In this document: positions 52,916-62,899 of the stretch, one piece after another | Numbering within the stretch: the stretch's first letter is position 1 | Layout of the letters: the number at the start of each line of letters is the position of its first letter | Origin: Rugosimonospora africana | GTDB lineage: Bacteria; Actinomycetota; Actinomycetes; Mycobacteriales; Micromonosporaceae | Assembly (NCBI RefSeq): GCF_016862975.1 | Contig: NZ_BONZ01000100.1 | Span: 1 to 64,000, forward strand | Direction: 5' to 3' | DNA: 64,000 bases | Notes under the pieces: generated by a model | The model's input: the letters and a program-made list of their open reading frames with translations, nothing else | Databases searched by the model: none | What the model was told of the DNA's origin: nothing | Translations under genes and position numbers: made by a program

Positions 52916-53325
52916 GGATCTGAAGAAGATCGCAACCGCCCGCGACGCGCGGCCGACAAACCTGGCCCGGAGCCGCAACAATACGGCGCCGACCCGCCGC
53001 GAGGCACGAACAGTAGGGGGATCAGCGAGTGGCGATCATCGCCGCCGAGCAGCCGGAAACGCGGAGCCACCAGAGACGAGTGATCCCGGCGATTGCGTAG
53101 ATTCGCGGCATCCGGCAGCGAGGGTTCAGGCTGCGGCCGTGAAGACTGTCCCCGGGGGGCGTCGATGGGAGAATCCAGCGACTCCGGCGGAGGCGGGCGT
53201 CTGGCGCGACCAAACGGCAGCATTCCTGCGTAATTTCCTGCATGGCTTAGCTCGGGCCTCACTGGTTGCATAGGGATAGCGCGCCGCACGACGCGTCGCC
53301 CGGTTCGACGGAAGATGTCATCCCC

Positions 53326-55677
53326 ATGTCGCATGAGCGCCTGTCACTGCAGATTCTCGGTCCGTTGCGGCTGTGGCGCGGCGGAGCCGAACTGGACGCC
53401 GGACCCCGGCAGCAGGCTCACCTGCTCGCGTTGCTCGTCGCCCAGGCGGGCAGGCCGATCAGCACGACCGAGCTGATCGACCTGGTCTGGGAAGAGGATG
53501 CTCCGGCAACGGCGGTGAATATAGTCTCGAAGTACGTGGGTGCGCTGCGACGGCTGCTCGAGCCGGCGTTGCCCGTCCGCGGAACCAGCTCGTATCTGCT
53601 GCGTCGTGGTACCGGCTATATATTCGCTGCGCGTGGCGGAATGGTGGACGCTGTCACGTTCCGGGAGCTCGTCGCGACCGCCCGGACGCGCCTCGCCGAG
53701 AACCGGTCTGACGCGGCCCTCGAAGCTTATGCGCAGGCGCTGGGATTGTGGCGAGGCCCTGCGGGCGGTGGACTGGCGCTCGGCTTGGAGGCGATGTCGG
53801 TCTTCACCGCGCTGAATGAGGAGTTCTTCGATGCCTCTGTGGCGGCCGCACAGGTGGCCGTGTCACAGCGCCGGCCCGATCTGGTGCTCCAGCAGGTGCG
53901 GCTGGCGGCATCAATGGCGCCGTTGCACGAGAGAGTGCAGGCCGGTCTCATTGCCGTCCTGGACGCTGCCGGCCGGCAAGCCGAAGCATTGTCGGTGTTC
54001 CAAACGGTTCGCACCCGGCTCGCCGACGAGCTCGGCGTCGATCCTGGCCCGGCGTTGCAGGCGGCGTACCACGCCGTCCTGAGCCGACCGACGACGGTCG
54101 AAGCCGACGACCGGCCACGGGCAACGGTGAGTACGACACCCGCGGCCCAGCCATCGGCCTCCGGCCTGGTAGGGCGGGAAGACGAGATTGCCGTGCTGCG
54201 TCAGGCGGTCGAATCGGCGTTCGCCGGGGGTGCCGGGCTTGCCATCGTCGAGGGTGAACCTGGAACGGGCAAGACCCACTTGTTGAAGGAGATCGTCGCT
54301 GAGGCGAACCGACGTGGCGCGCTGATCGCGTGGGGCGGATGTCTGGCGGGCGACGGGACGCCGGGCATGTGGCCGTGGCGCCAGGCAGGTCGCACGTTGC
54401 TGGACTCGCTTCCGGATGCGGCACGCGAGGATTGGCGCGCCAGCGAGTTGGGCTGTTTGCTGGATCCACGCCGCCCCGACCCCGCAGTCCCCGACCTTTT
54501 CGTCGGCGACACCCGGTTCCGCCTGTTCGAGCAGGCCGTTGCCCTCGTCGCTCAGGCCGCGGCGGTGCGGCCGGTCGTGCTCGTCGTCGACGACCTCCAG
54601 TGGGCCGACACCGCGTCGCTCGAGATGTTCGCTCACCTGGCGACCCGGTTGCCGCCCGGCACCGTCGCCATCAGCGCGCTGCGCGACCGCGCGCCCGTTC
54701 CTCGGATCGCGTTGACCCGGATGCTCGCCGCGGCCAGCCGGCTTGCCTCTCATCGCCGGATCCGGCTCGGCCCGCTGTGCGTCGGCGACGTGGCCGACCT
54801 CTTCTACCGCGAGACCGGACACCGGCCCGACGCGGATGCCGCCCGCGCCATCCACAGTCGCGCGGGGGGCAACCCATTCTTCGTCCGGGAATTGTGCCGA
54901 CTTCTGCCGCCCGGCGGTATCATCAGCGGCGAAACTGTAGCCGCCATCCCGGTCCCACCAACCGTTCGGGACGTCGTCCGCGACCGCACCACGGGCCTTG
55001 ACGACGAAGCTCTCGTGCTGCTGGAACTCGCCGCTCTGATTGGCCGCGACGTCGAGCTCGCGCTACTCGCCCGCGCGGCCGGTATCGACGGACCGACGTG
55101 CCTCGACCGCCTCGAGTCGCTGGAAGCCCTCGGACTGCTCGAACCCGTCGATCCGTCCTCGGTCCGCTTCCCGCACGAACTGGCGCGCGAGTCGGTCGCC
55201 ATGACCACACCACAACGGCGAACTGCCAGGCTTCACCTGCGTATAGCCCACGCGCTCGCGCATCCCGACGGAGACACCGGGCCCGTCGCCGCTCGCCTCG
55301 CGCATCACCTGTGGGCCTGCGGCCCGCTTGCCCGCCCCGCCCGGACCACCGATGCGTTGGCGCGTGTGAGCCGACGCGCGGCGGCCGCTGCCGTGTTCGG
55401 GGTCGCCGAAGAACGTCTCCGGACAGCCGTCGAGCAGGTGCGGACGGCACTCCCCGCGGAAGGCGACTGTCCGCGTTGTCGCAGTTCACCGCGGTCGACG
55501 GCGAACGAGCCTGGCAGCCGCGCGGCGCCCCGTCCCTTGGAAGGAGCCGTGTGCCGGGCCGAGATCTCGACCTCGGCCGCGAGGCCATCAGCCTACCCAT
55601 CTCCCACCGTCCGTCCGCGCGATTCACCCGTTGGCCTGGGCCGGGCCGCGGTTGCTGGTGGCCCTCTCCGCCGCTGA
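53326..55677 (+). CDS. SARP-type regulator with AAA ATPase domain, C-terminus frameshifted
   Basis: From ATG 53326, about 783 residues. It has an OmpR-like winged helix (LQILGPLRLWRGGAELDAG, VNIVSKYVGALRRLLEP), a bacterial activation domain (PLHERVQAGLIAVLDAAGRQ, RLADELGVDPG) and an AAA/STAND ATPase with Walker A VEGEPGTGKTHLL, Walker B PVVLVVDDLQWADTAS and SRAGGNPFFVRELC. After about codon 713 (near 55465) the family sequence moves to another frame (LSALSQFTAVDGERAW), so the remaining ~70 residues here are out-of-frame junk and the TPR tail (~300 residues) is lost. The DNA-binding and ATPase parts are intact, so partial function is possible. Confidence 0.85.
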   Translation: MSHERLSLQILGPLRLWRGGAELDAGPRQQAHLLALLVAQAGRPISTTELIDLVWEEDAPATAVNIVSKYVGALRRLLEPALPVRGTSSYLLRRGTGYIFAARGGMVDAVTFRELVATARTRLAENRSDAALEAYAQALGLWRGPAGGGLALGLEAMSVFTALNEEFFDASVAAAQVAVSQRRPDLVLQQVRLAASMAPLHERVQAGLIAVLDAAGRQAEALSVFQTVRTRLADELGVDPGPALQAAYHAVLSRPTTVEADDRPRATVSTTPAAQPSASGLVGREDEIAVLRQAVESAFAGGAGLAIVEGEPGTGKTHLLKEIVAEANRRGALIAWGGCLAGDGTPGMWPWRQAGRTLLDSLPDAAREDWRASELGCLLDPRRPDPAVPDLFVGDTRFRLFEQAVALVAQAAAVRPVVLVVDDLQWADTASLEMFAHLATRLPPGTVAISALRDRAPVPRIALTRMLAAASRLASHRRIRLGPLCVGDVADLFYRETGHRPDADAARAIHSRAGGNPFFVRELCRLLPPGGIISGETVAAIPVPPTVRDVVRDRTTGLDDEALVLLELAALIGRDVELALLARAAGIDGPTCLDRLESLEALGLLEPVDPSSVRFPHELARESVAMTTPQRRTARLHLRIAHALAHPDGDTGPVAARLAHHLWACGPLARPARTTDALARVSRRAAAAAVFGVAEERLRTAVEQVRTALPAEGDCPRCRSSPRSTANEPGSRAAPRPLEGAVCRAEISTSAARPSAYPSPTVRPRDSPVGLGRAAVAGGPLRR

Positions 55678-55742
55678 CAGACCGCCAAGGCGACGCCGGG
55701 GGCTGCCGTTGCCGACGCTGACCAGGGAGAATGTTCTGGTGG

Positions 55743-57992
55743 TCAATCGTCAAGGCTGGACAGCGTCTTGCGGGCGAAGGGTGCATACCACATGTCGGGG
55801 GCGATCAGTTCGAGGCCACGGGTGAGGTTGGCGCGGCCCTCGGCGGTACGGCCGAGGGCGGCACGGGCTCGTCCCATCGAAACATGTATTTCGCCCATCA
55901 GGCCCGGCTCGCCGTGCTCGGTTGCCAACGGCAGGGCCAACTCAGCCAGGTGCTGTGACTCCGACCAGCGTCCGAGCATGCCGCACGCCATGGCCATGCC
56001 GGACAACGCTGCTGCGCGGACGAGAAGGACACGAAGCGGCGACAGCGGGCGACGGTCAACCTCAGCCAGCGCCACACGAAACTCGTCGATAGCCTCAGCG
56101 GAGCGGTTCAGCCTGATGAGCGCGACGCCGATGCCGTAGAACTGCGCGACGTACGCGTCGTGGTCGGCGATCTGATCGGCCAGGTCGCGTGCCCTGCCGT
56201 AGGCCCGCAGCGACTCCTCCAGCCGGCCCGACAAGCGCCAGGCGGAGGCGATGGCCTGGAGAGCCTGGACCTGTTCCTCGTGATACGCGAGCGTTTCTGC
56301 CAGCTGATAGGCCTCGATCGCCACCTCGGCGGCCTCGTCGAAGCGACGCGCGCTCTGCAGCGCGGCATAGGCGTAGTTGTTGAGGTGCTCGACCCGCTGA
56401 CGAAGGTCGGGCAGGGCGGCCGCAGCAGCACGGCTCAGGCCGTACACCTCATACCAGCCAGGCCAGCGATAGGACGCGTCCGAGTACTGCTTCAGCGCCT
56501 CGCTGACATCAGCGACGAGCTGGTGCTGGCCTTCTGCGGCGGTGGCGCGGAGGGCTGCTAGCCAGTTGTCGGTCTCCGCGCGCAGCCAGGCGCCAGCCTC
56601 CTCCCGCGTGGCCAGGGGCACCAGACCGTCCCAACCGTCGGGCAGCGACCCGTACCCGGGCTCGTACCAGCGGCCGGCGACGATTGCGGTCTGCAGCAGC
56701 CAGTCGTTCATCCGCCGTTCAGTGGCGGCCCGGGCGGCCGACTCCTCGGCGCGCAGCCGCTCCTCGGCATAGAGCCGGATCAGGTCGTGGAACTGGTACC
56801 TGTCGACACCAACCGGCTGCAGGAGCCCGAGTTCGACCAGTTCATCGAGCCGATCCTCGACGTCCGGCAGCCCGGTCTCGGTCAGCACCGCCGCCAACGG
56901 CGCTGCGAAGTCGACCCCCGACACATGCCCGAGCCGACGAAACAGCACCGCGGCGGGGGCGGACAGTTGGGCGTGCGACAGAGCGAACGCCGCGCCCACT
57001 CCGGTGTCACCAGCGGTCAGGGCGGCCAACCTCCGATCAGCATCGGTTAGCCGGTCGACCAGGTTACCAACAGTCCATTGTGGACGGCTGGCGAGTCGAG
57101 TACCAGCGATCCGCAGCGCCAGCGGCAGGTGCCCGCACATCCGGGCCACCGTGTCCACCTGCTCGACCGCGGCCGGATCAGCGGCCTGGGTGGCGATCAT
57201 GCCCAGCATGCTGGCCGACTCGGCCGGAGCAAGCGGCGTCAGCCCGATCCGCAGGACACCCTCCAGACCTCCCAGCGCTCGTCTGCTGGTCACCACGACC
57301 ATGCACTCACCGCTGGCGGGCAGCAGCGGTCGCACCTGCGCCTCCGATCCGGCGTTGTCGAGGACCAGCAGGCAGGGCCGCTCACGCAGCACCGCCCGCA
57401 GTTGGGCCGACCGCTCGTCGTCCGTATGCGCGATGCGTCGCTGGTCCATACCGAGGGCTCGAAGCAGGCGCTGGAGGGCCTCACCAACTGACAGCGGATC
57501 CACGTCAGTGCCGCGCAGGTCCAGATATAGCCGGTCGTCGGGGAAGCTGTCGTGTAGTTCGTCGGCGATCCGCACCGCGAGCGCGGTCTTACCGAGCCCT
57601 GGTGGCCCGTGCACCACCAGCACTGGCGGCGGGCCCTCGCCGTTGCCGGCCTGCCTCGCGACGGCGCTTGCCGTGGCCAGTTCCGTCGCGCGGCCCACGA
57701 AGTCCACGACTCCGCGCGGCAACTCACCCATCCGCGGCCGCCCGGCGGCGCTCGGCGAACGAGCCTCCTTCGCCGCGGCTTCCAGTCCGGCCCGGCCATC
57801 CGTGTCCAGGCCCAAGCCGTCAGCGAGGGCAGCCAGCGTCCGGGCCCGCGGTGCCCGGCTTTGTCCACGCTCCATGTCACTAATGGCCCGAGCGCTGACT
57901 CCGGACGCCTCGGCAAGCTGCTCCATCGTCAAACCGGCAGCGTGACGGAGCGCACGCACGCAGTCCCCGAACGAGGACATCGGTCCGGCCAT
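55743..57992 (-). CDS. XRE/NB-ARC/TPR transcriptional regulator
   Basis: 749 residues from ATG 57992 (ATG 57980 also possible; the frame opens at 58064). An N-terminal XRE helix-turn-helix (FGDCVRALRHAAGLTMEQLA, EASGVSARAISDMERGQS) is followed by an NB-ARC ATPase with Walker A VHGPPGLGKTALAVRIADEL, Walker B RPCLLVLDNAGSEAQV and HLPLALRIAG. A winged-helix piece follows (YQFHDLIRLYAEERL), then a long TPR array to the end. This is a STAND-type signal-dependent regulator common in actinomycetes. It is convergent with the damaged SARP gene. Its targets are not evident; the divergent 57993-58239 gap is followed by a two-component system on the same strand. Confidence 0.93.
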   Translation of the reverse strand: MAGPMSSFGDCVRALRHAAGLTMEQLAEASGVSARAISDMERGQSRAPRARTLAALADGLGLDTDGRAGLEAAAKEARSPSAAGRPRMGELPRGVVDFVGRATELATASAVARQAGNGEGPPPVLVVHGPPGLGKTALAVRIADELHDSFPDDRLYLDLRGTDVDPLSVGEALQRLLRALGMDQRRIAHTDDERSAQLRAVLRERPCLLVLDNAGSEAQVRPLLPASGECMVVVTSRRALGGLEGVLRIGLTPLAPAESASMLGMIATQAADPAAVEQVDTVARMCGHLPLALRIAGTRLASRPQWTVGNLVDRLTDADRRLAALTAGDTGVGAAFALSHAQLSAPAAVLFRRLGHVSGVDFAAPLAAVLTETGLPDVEDRLDELVELGLLQPVGVDRYQFHDLIRLYAEERLRAEESAARAATERRMNDWLLQTAIVAGRWYEPGYGSLPDGWDGLVPLATREEAGAWLRAETDNWLAALRATAAEGQHQLVADVSEALKQYSDASYRWPGWYEVYGLSRAAAAALPDLRQRVEHLNNYAYAALQSARRFDEAAEVAIEAYQLAETLAYHEEQVQALQAIASAWRLSGRLEESLRAYGRARDLADQIADHDAYVAQFYGIGVALIRLNRSAEAIDEFRVALAEVDRRPLSPLRVLLVRAAALSGMAMACGMLGRWSESQHLAELALPLATEHGEPGLMGEIHVSMGRARAALGRTAEGRANLTRGLELIAPDMWYAPFARKTLSSLDD

Positions 57993-58239
57993 CCGAACAT
58001 GATAAGAATCAACGCTTGTGCCCGCGACCAGGGCTTCGTCTTGTCCCACCCTCTGGTCGAACACACTCGCGGTTCGGCCCCTTTTGCTGTCCAGAGACTG
58101 TTCAGAGCGACGACGTACCGTTGTCGGCCGCGACGTCGCGTCCCGGCGACAGAATAGTGAGAGGAACGTTCATATCCGATATTTTTCGGAAGTCTGCTGT
58201 CGGCACGGATGCGCCCGACGCCACAAATGATCCACTCAT

Positions 58240-58893
58240 TCAACGGGCATTCAGGTATGCAAGTACCGCAAGAACCCTGCGATGGTCGTCCGACGCGGGA
58301 GGCAGGTCCAGTTTGGTAAGGATGCTCGCGATGCGCTTAGACACCGTCGCCTCCGTGACGACGAGACGTCGGGCGATCGCCGCATTGGACCGGCCCTCGG
58401 CGATGAGACCGAGCACCTCGCGCTCCCTGGGGCTGAGCCGCTGCAGCGGATCGTGGCGACGGCTCAGCAACTGACGGACGACCTCCGGATCGACAACGGT
58501 CCCGCCCTCCACCACCCTGTCCAGGGCCGAGATGAACTCCTCCACGTCGCCGATCCGGTCTTTGAGCAGATAGCCGATGCCGGCACCGTTGTCGGACTGA
58601 AGCAGCTCGGTGGCATACGTCTGAGACACGTACTGGCTCAGCACCAGCACGCCGAGGTGGGGACGCCCCGCCCTCAGGGTGCGGGCGGCGGCCAGTCCGT
58701 CGTCGCTGAAGTTGGGGGGCATCCGGACATCCACCACGACGGCGTCGGGCTCGTGCTCCTCCACCGCGGCGATGAGTGCGGGGGCGTCGCCGACAGCCGC
58801 CAGCACCGTGTGGCCGAGGCGCTCCAGCAGACTGACCAGTCCCTCGCGCAGAAGCGCCGCGTCTTCGGCGATGACTAGGCGATGAGATTGCAC
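58240..58893 (-). CDS. NarL/LuxR-type response regulator
   Basis: 217 residues from GTG 58893, overlapping the kinase gene by 19 bp. The receiver domain begins HRLVIAEDAALLREGLVSLL, has the phospho-acceptor Asp in VVVDVRMPPNF and the LVLSQYVS and GIGYLLKDRIGD blocks. The C-terminal LuxR helix-turn-helix is LSPREREVLGLIAEGRSNAA, then VTEATVSKRIASILTKLDLP. It is partner of the overlapping sensor kinase, and the likely target is the ABC exporter immediately upstream of the kinase. Confidence 0.96.
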   Translation of the reverse strand: MQSHRLVIAEDAALLREGLVSLLERLGHTVLAAVGDAPALIAAVEEHEPDAVVVDVRMPPNFSDDGLAAARTLRAGRPHLGVLVLSQYVSQTYATELLQSDNGAGIGYLLKDRIGDVEEFISALDRVVEGGTVVDPEVVRQLLSRRHDPLQRLSPREREVLGLIAEGRSNAAIARRLVVTEATVSKRIASILTKLDLPPASDDHRRVLAVLAYLNAR

Positions 58894-60104
58894 GGCATCT
58901 CCACTCGGAGGACAGTCGGGCCGCCGGCCGGTGAGCGCAGGAGCATTCTGCCGTCCACCACGGCGAGCCGGTCCGCCATCCCAACCAGGCCGGTGCCACC
59001 GGCTATGTCGGCGCCGCCGACACCGTCGTCCCCTACTTCCAACACGAATGTCTCGCCGCTCACCTGGCCGTGGACCCATGCTCGGCTCGCCGTGCTGTGC
59101 TTGGCGATGTTCGCCAATCCCTCGCAGACCACGAAATAGGCCGCGACCTCCGCAGCCGAGTCGAGTCGTCGTGGAAGAGCGATGTAGACGTCGACCGGCA
59201 CCGGAGACCGTCCGACCAAGTCCCGGACGGCCGGTTCCAGGCCGCGGTCAGTGAGCACACGGGGATGCACATTGTGAATCAGCTCACGCAGCTCCTCCAG
59301 TGCCTGCTGCGCCTGCTCCTGGGCCTCGCTCACGTGCCGGGCTGCAGGCGAATCGGGCTGCAGGTCGAGTCCGGCGAGCCCGAGTTTCATGGAGAGCGCC
59401 ACAAGCCGCTGCTGAGCTCCGTCATGCAGGTCGCGCTCGATCCGGCGACGCTCCACCTCGTACGCGTCCGCAAGCCGCGCCCGCGACCGTACGACCTCCA
59501 TCAACTCGCTGTCGGGCGGCAGGAGCACGGCGCGAGTCATGGCCGACCTGGCGCCGGCCCAGGCCGCGATGGGATACGCCGAAATCGGCAGCAACAGCGC
59601 TCCGACCACCACGCCTGCGCCCTCGACCAGCGGTGGCGCCGTCGGCTGAAGCGGGGCCGTCAGAAAGAACACCGGCACCCCGAGGGCCACCACCGTGATC
59701 CCCAAGTCGATCCACCACAGAGTGAACAGGGCCGCCACGCCGTAGCCGAGGTTGCGCCAGGAGGCGGAGGCGCGGAACCAGCCGAGGATGCGGCGCCGTA
59801 AGGTCCGCTCGCCTGCGGATTCGGAAGGCGGGAGATCCGTATTGGTGATGACGAGCCTCAGGCGACGCCGCTCGAAGCCCACCATCGCCCACCCCACCAG
59901 GAGGAGAGCCAACAGCCCCAACAGCGTGACGGCAGGTACGCCGAGGACGGTCCGCAGGTAGTAGAGGCCCAGGGTCAGCAGGGCCACTACCGCACCCGGC
60001 ACGACACTGGACAGCAGATACGCCAAGGACCGCCATGTCCAGAAGGACTTGAGGAAGCGTAAGGGCCTCTGCGCCAGGGCCTCCAACGGGTTGCGCGCGA
60101 TCAC
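58875..60104 (-). CDS. Sensor histidine kinase (HisKA_3)
   Basis: 409 residues from GTG 60104. The N-terminal half has four hydrophobic segments in two pairs (LAYLLSSVVPGAVVALLTLG, VTLLGLLALLLVGWAM, LFTLWWIDLGITVVALGVPV, VVVGALLLPISAYPIAAWAG) resembling the putative-sensor domain of actinomycete kinases. The dimerisation helix has the phospho-histidine in EVERRRIERDLHDGAQQRLV. The HATPase part shows CEGLANIAKHSTASRAWV and VGDDGVGGADIAGGTGLVGM. It senses a membrane or extracytoplasmic signal and phosphorylates the overlapping response regulator. Confidence 0.95.
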   Translation of the reverse strand: MIARNPLEALAQRPLRFLKSFWTWRSLAYLLSSVVPGAVVALLTLGLYYLRTVLGVPAVTLLGLLALLLVGWAMVGFERRRLRLVITNTDLPPSESAGERTLRRRILGWFRASASWRNLGYGVAALFTLWWIDLGITVVALGVPVFFLTAPLQPTAPPLVEGAGVVVGALLLPISAYPIAAWAGARSAMTRAVLLPPDSELMEVVRSRARLADAYEVERRRIERDLHDGAQQRLVALSMKLGLAGLDLQPDSPAARHVSEAQEQAQQALEELRELIHNVHPRVLTDRGLEPAVRDLVGRSPVPVDVYIALPRRLDSAAEVAAYFVVCEGLANIAKHSTASRAWVHGQVSGETFVLEVGDDGVGGADIAGGTGLVGMADRLAVVDGRMLLRSPAGGPTVLRVEMPCNLIA

Positions 60105-60457
60105 GCTCCGACCGTATCCGGTGCCGACGACGGGCAGCAGTGGTGCTGGCTATACCTCTGACTGCCCAGGTAGGCCCCCAGGCCGAGCGTTCCCGGAAGC
60201 CGATATCTGGCGTGGTTCGAGCTCCGGACGGTTTCCCCGCCGGGTGACCACGGCGCTTGTCCCCTCTTCAGGTCGACCGCCACGGTCGGCGGACCGTGTT
60301 CCCGCCGACGCAGCGGCCGTCCCCACCCGACCCAAACCTCGACCGAGCCGGTGATACGGGTCTGAGCGCCAGGGGCTCCCTGGCTTCGCTGTGCCGTCTT
60401 CGCACATTCGCCAAGGGCGGGGCCGCCGTACGGCCGCGCCCCTGGCGGAACCGGGGA
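60105..60457. other. Intergenic region upstream of the two-component system
   Basis: No gene seen between the ABC permease and the kinase; it probably holds the kinase promoter and the end of the ABC operon. Confidence 0.5.
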
Positions 60458-62899
60458 TCAGGCGCTGCGGGTGGCAGCGTCACCGGCGCGCAGAGCCAGG
60501 CGGGCGGGTAGCACGCTGGACAGCAGCGCGAGGAACAGGCAGAGGCCGATGGACAGCACGATAGTCGGCCACGGCAGGTTGAGATTGACAGTGGTGCCGA
60601 GGTTGGCGGACAGACCGGAGCGGATCGCCATGAGGGCGGTGATGGCGACCGTGAGCCCGACGACCGTTCCGATGCCGACAGCGAGCGCGGATTCCGCCGC
60701 AACGATCCGCAGGACCTGCCGGGTCGTCGCACCGGACAGGCGCAGCACGGTGAAGTCGCGGGCCCGGTCGGCGGTGGCCATCATGAGAGTATTGGCGATC
60801 GCCAGGCACGTGTAACCGAGGGACATGCCGACGAGGATGACGATGAAGATCTTCGCCAGCCGATCGTCCTCGGACTGCGTCCGGTCCGCGTAGACGGCCC
60901 GGCTCAGTTGCTGGGCGCCGAGTGCGGGCGGGATGTCGGCCGTACCGGAGCGGGGCACGTACACGGTGGGGGTGAGCGCCGACGGGTCGTGTGCGCGCAC
61001 CGTCTCACGCGACAGCAGTACGGCGGCGGTGGAGGACTGGTCGGTGACCTCCGCCACGACCCGCATGTCGCGTGTCTGTCCGTCGTCGAAGGTGACCGGG
61101 ACTGTTCGGCCCGTTGTCCAGTTGAGCCATTGGGCGACGGAGGTCCTGACGATCATTGTGTCCTGGCCTTGAAGGGCGTCGAGGGACCCGGACGTCACCT
61201 TCATGTGTTCGCGCGCTGCCGCGAACGCCACCTTGCTCACCCCGACACCCCCCACGTGGTCTTTTCCTCCTGGATACAGCGTCGTGGGCATCAGGGACGC
61301 TCCGCCCTTCACGGACGTGACAGCGGCGTCGGAGAGCCCCGGCGTGCCGTCCGGCGTCACGACGGACTCGGCCTTGACCGAGATGGTCTCCTCCAGGGCG
61401 TAACCCGTGGCCCTGATCTGGAACATGCCGGAGATCAGGACGGCGAAGCCGATGGTGACAAGCACCGGAGCGGCGGTCGACGCGGTGCGCCGTACGGAGG
61501 TCAGCGCACTCTCGCGGGCCACCAGGTTCGTGGCACCGCTGAGCCGGCGCAACGGCCACCACACGAGACGCACCAGGAACGGGATGAACGCCGGCGCGAA
61601 CAGAGTGAGGCCCACGATCAATGCCATCGCCGCGTAGATGGTGTTGTTGATCATCTCGTCCGAGCCGCTGCCGGTCGCGTTGACCAACAGTGCGATGCCT
61701 GCCAGCGTGCTGACCGAGGCGAAGATCCATCGGCTGCGGGTCATCGGATGCTTCTCCAGCGAGGCTTCGCGCAGAGCCTCCAGCGGCCGCACCTTTCCGG
61801 CTCGCCTGGAGGCCGACCATACTCCGAGCACCGCGACGAGCAGGCCGACGGTGAACGTCCCGATGAGCGGCAGCACCTGGATTTGCACGGTGAAGCTCGG
61901 CGGCTCCAATCCGCCGTTAACGAACAGACCGCCGAGTACGGGGGCGAGCAGACTGCCGAGGACGACGCCCACCGACGCGGCGACAACCCCGATCGTCACG
62001 GCTTCGCCGTACACCATGCGCCGGATCTGCTTCGGTGTAGCGCCGATCGTGCGCCACAGCCCGAGTTCACGGCGGCGTTGGATGATGCTGAAGGCGAACG
62101 TGGACGCCACCACGAAAATCGACACGAAGGCGGTGAGACTGGCCATCCCGATGAGGATCTGCATACCGATCCAGCGGGTCTTCGCCGCGTTCTTCTCCTC
62201 GAGGTTCTTGAGTGCCTCACCGCGCAGCGTCTCACCGTCCTTGCCGACGACGTTCTCGGCCGCGGCGGCCACCGCCTTCGTGTCGACACCGGAATCGGTG
62301 AGCAGCCCGATGACCCGGACACCGCCCGACAGGGCCGCGGCCGCGGAGTCCGACACATAGAAAGCGGGGCCGTCCACCGTCCCTGAGACGCTGTACTGGG
62401 CGGGGCCCGTCGCGGTCAGCAGCGTGACCTGCCCGCCCGGCCGGAGGCCGAGGGCGCGGTCGAGGACGACCTCCTTGTCCCCGGACGGCGGCTTGCCCGC
62501 GACGAGCGGCTGCGGGGCGAGCGCGGAAGTCGACCAGGCATGGCCCTGCAGGTCGCCGTCCTCGGCGGCGGCCACGGGCTTGCCGTCGATGACCGCCTGC
62601 GCGTAGAAGGACAGATCGGGTACGGCCTTGGAGACGCCCGGGATGGCGTCCAGTCGCTGGACCAACTCAGCAGCCCGTTGCTGTGTCCAGGGCCGGTTCG
62701 CCGTGAACAAGCCGTCGCTTTGGTCGACCCCGGGGCTCTGCACCAGCACCCGGGCGCCCGCATACCGTTTGGGAACCTCGGGCTGCGCCGAGGTGAGCAC
62801 CAGGGTGATCATGGAAAGGATGGTCACGCCGAGGGCGAGGGCGATGAACGTGCCCAGGAAGGAAGCCCAGCGCTGGCGGACGGTGGCGAGGCTCAGCAT
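60458..62899 (-). CDS. FtsX/MacB-type ABC transporter permease
   Basis: 813 residues from ATG 62899, overlapping the ATPase stop by 7 bp. The architecture is a duplicated FtsX unit: an N-terminal helix (FLGTFIALALGVTILSMITL), a large extracytoplasmic domain (about 40-240), three helices around 260-370 with the cytoplasmic block IIQRRRELGLWRTIGATPKQ, a second helix near 480, a second outer domain, and three C-terminal helices with RDFTVLRLSGATTRQVL. Such permeases export or remove antimicrobial peptides or lipoproteins without a periplasmic partner in Gram-positives. Confidence 0.95.
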   Translation of the reverse strand: MLSLATVRQRWASFLGTFIALALGVTILSMITLVLTSAQPEVPKRYAGARVLVQSPGVDQSDGLFTANRPWTQQRAAELVQRLDAIPGVSKAVPDLSFYAQAVIDGKPVAAAEDGDLQGHAWSTSALAPQPLVAGKPPSGDKEVVLDRALGLRPGGQVTLLTATGPAQYSVSGTVDGPAFYVSDSAAAALSGGVRVIGLLTDSGVDTKAVAAAAENVVGKDGETLRGEALKNLEEKNAAKTRWIGMQILIGMASLTAFVSIFVVASTFAFSIIQRRRELGLWRTIGATPKQIRRMVYGEAVTIGVVAASVGVVLGSLLAPVLGGLFVNGGLEPPSFTVQIQVLPLIGTFTVGLLVAVLGVWSASRRAGKVRPLEALREASLEKHPMTRSRWIFASVSTLAGIALLVNATGSGSDEMINNTIYAAMALIVGLTLFAPAFIPFLVRLVWWPLRRLSGATNLVARESALTSVRRTASTAAPVLVTIGFAVLISGMFQIRATGYALEETISVKAESVVTPDGTPGLSDAAVTSVKGGASLMPTTLYPGGKDHVGGVGVSKVAFAAAREHMKVTSGSLDALQGQDTMIVRTSVAQWLNWTTGRTVPVTFDDGQTRDMRVVAEVTDQSSTAAVLLSRETVRAHDPSALTPTVYVPRSGTADIPPALGAQQLSRAVYADRTQSEDDRLAKIFIVILVGMSLGYTCLAIANTLMMATADRARDFTVLRLSGATTRQVLRIVAAESALAVGIGTVVGLTVAITALMAIRSGLSANLGTTVNLNLPWPTIVLSIGLCLFLALLSSVLPARLALRAGDAATRSA

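Noticed and set aside
52881-53273. 130-codon plus-strand frame before the second SARP gene
   Set aside because: No ribosome site, no domain, Arg/Ala-rich composition and overlap with an inverted repeat.
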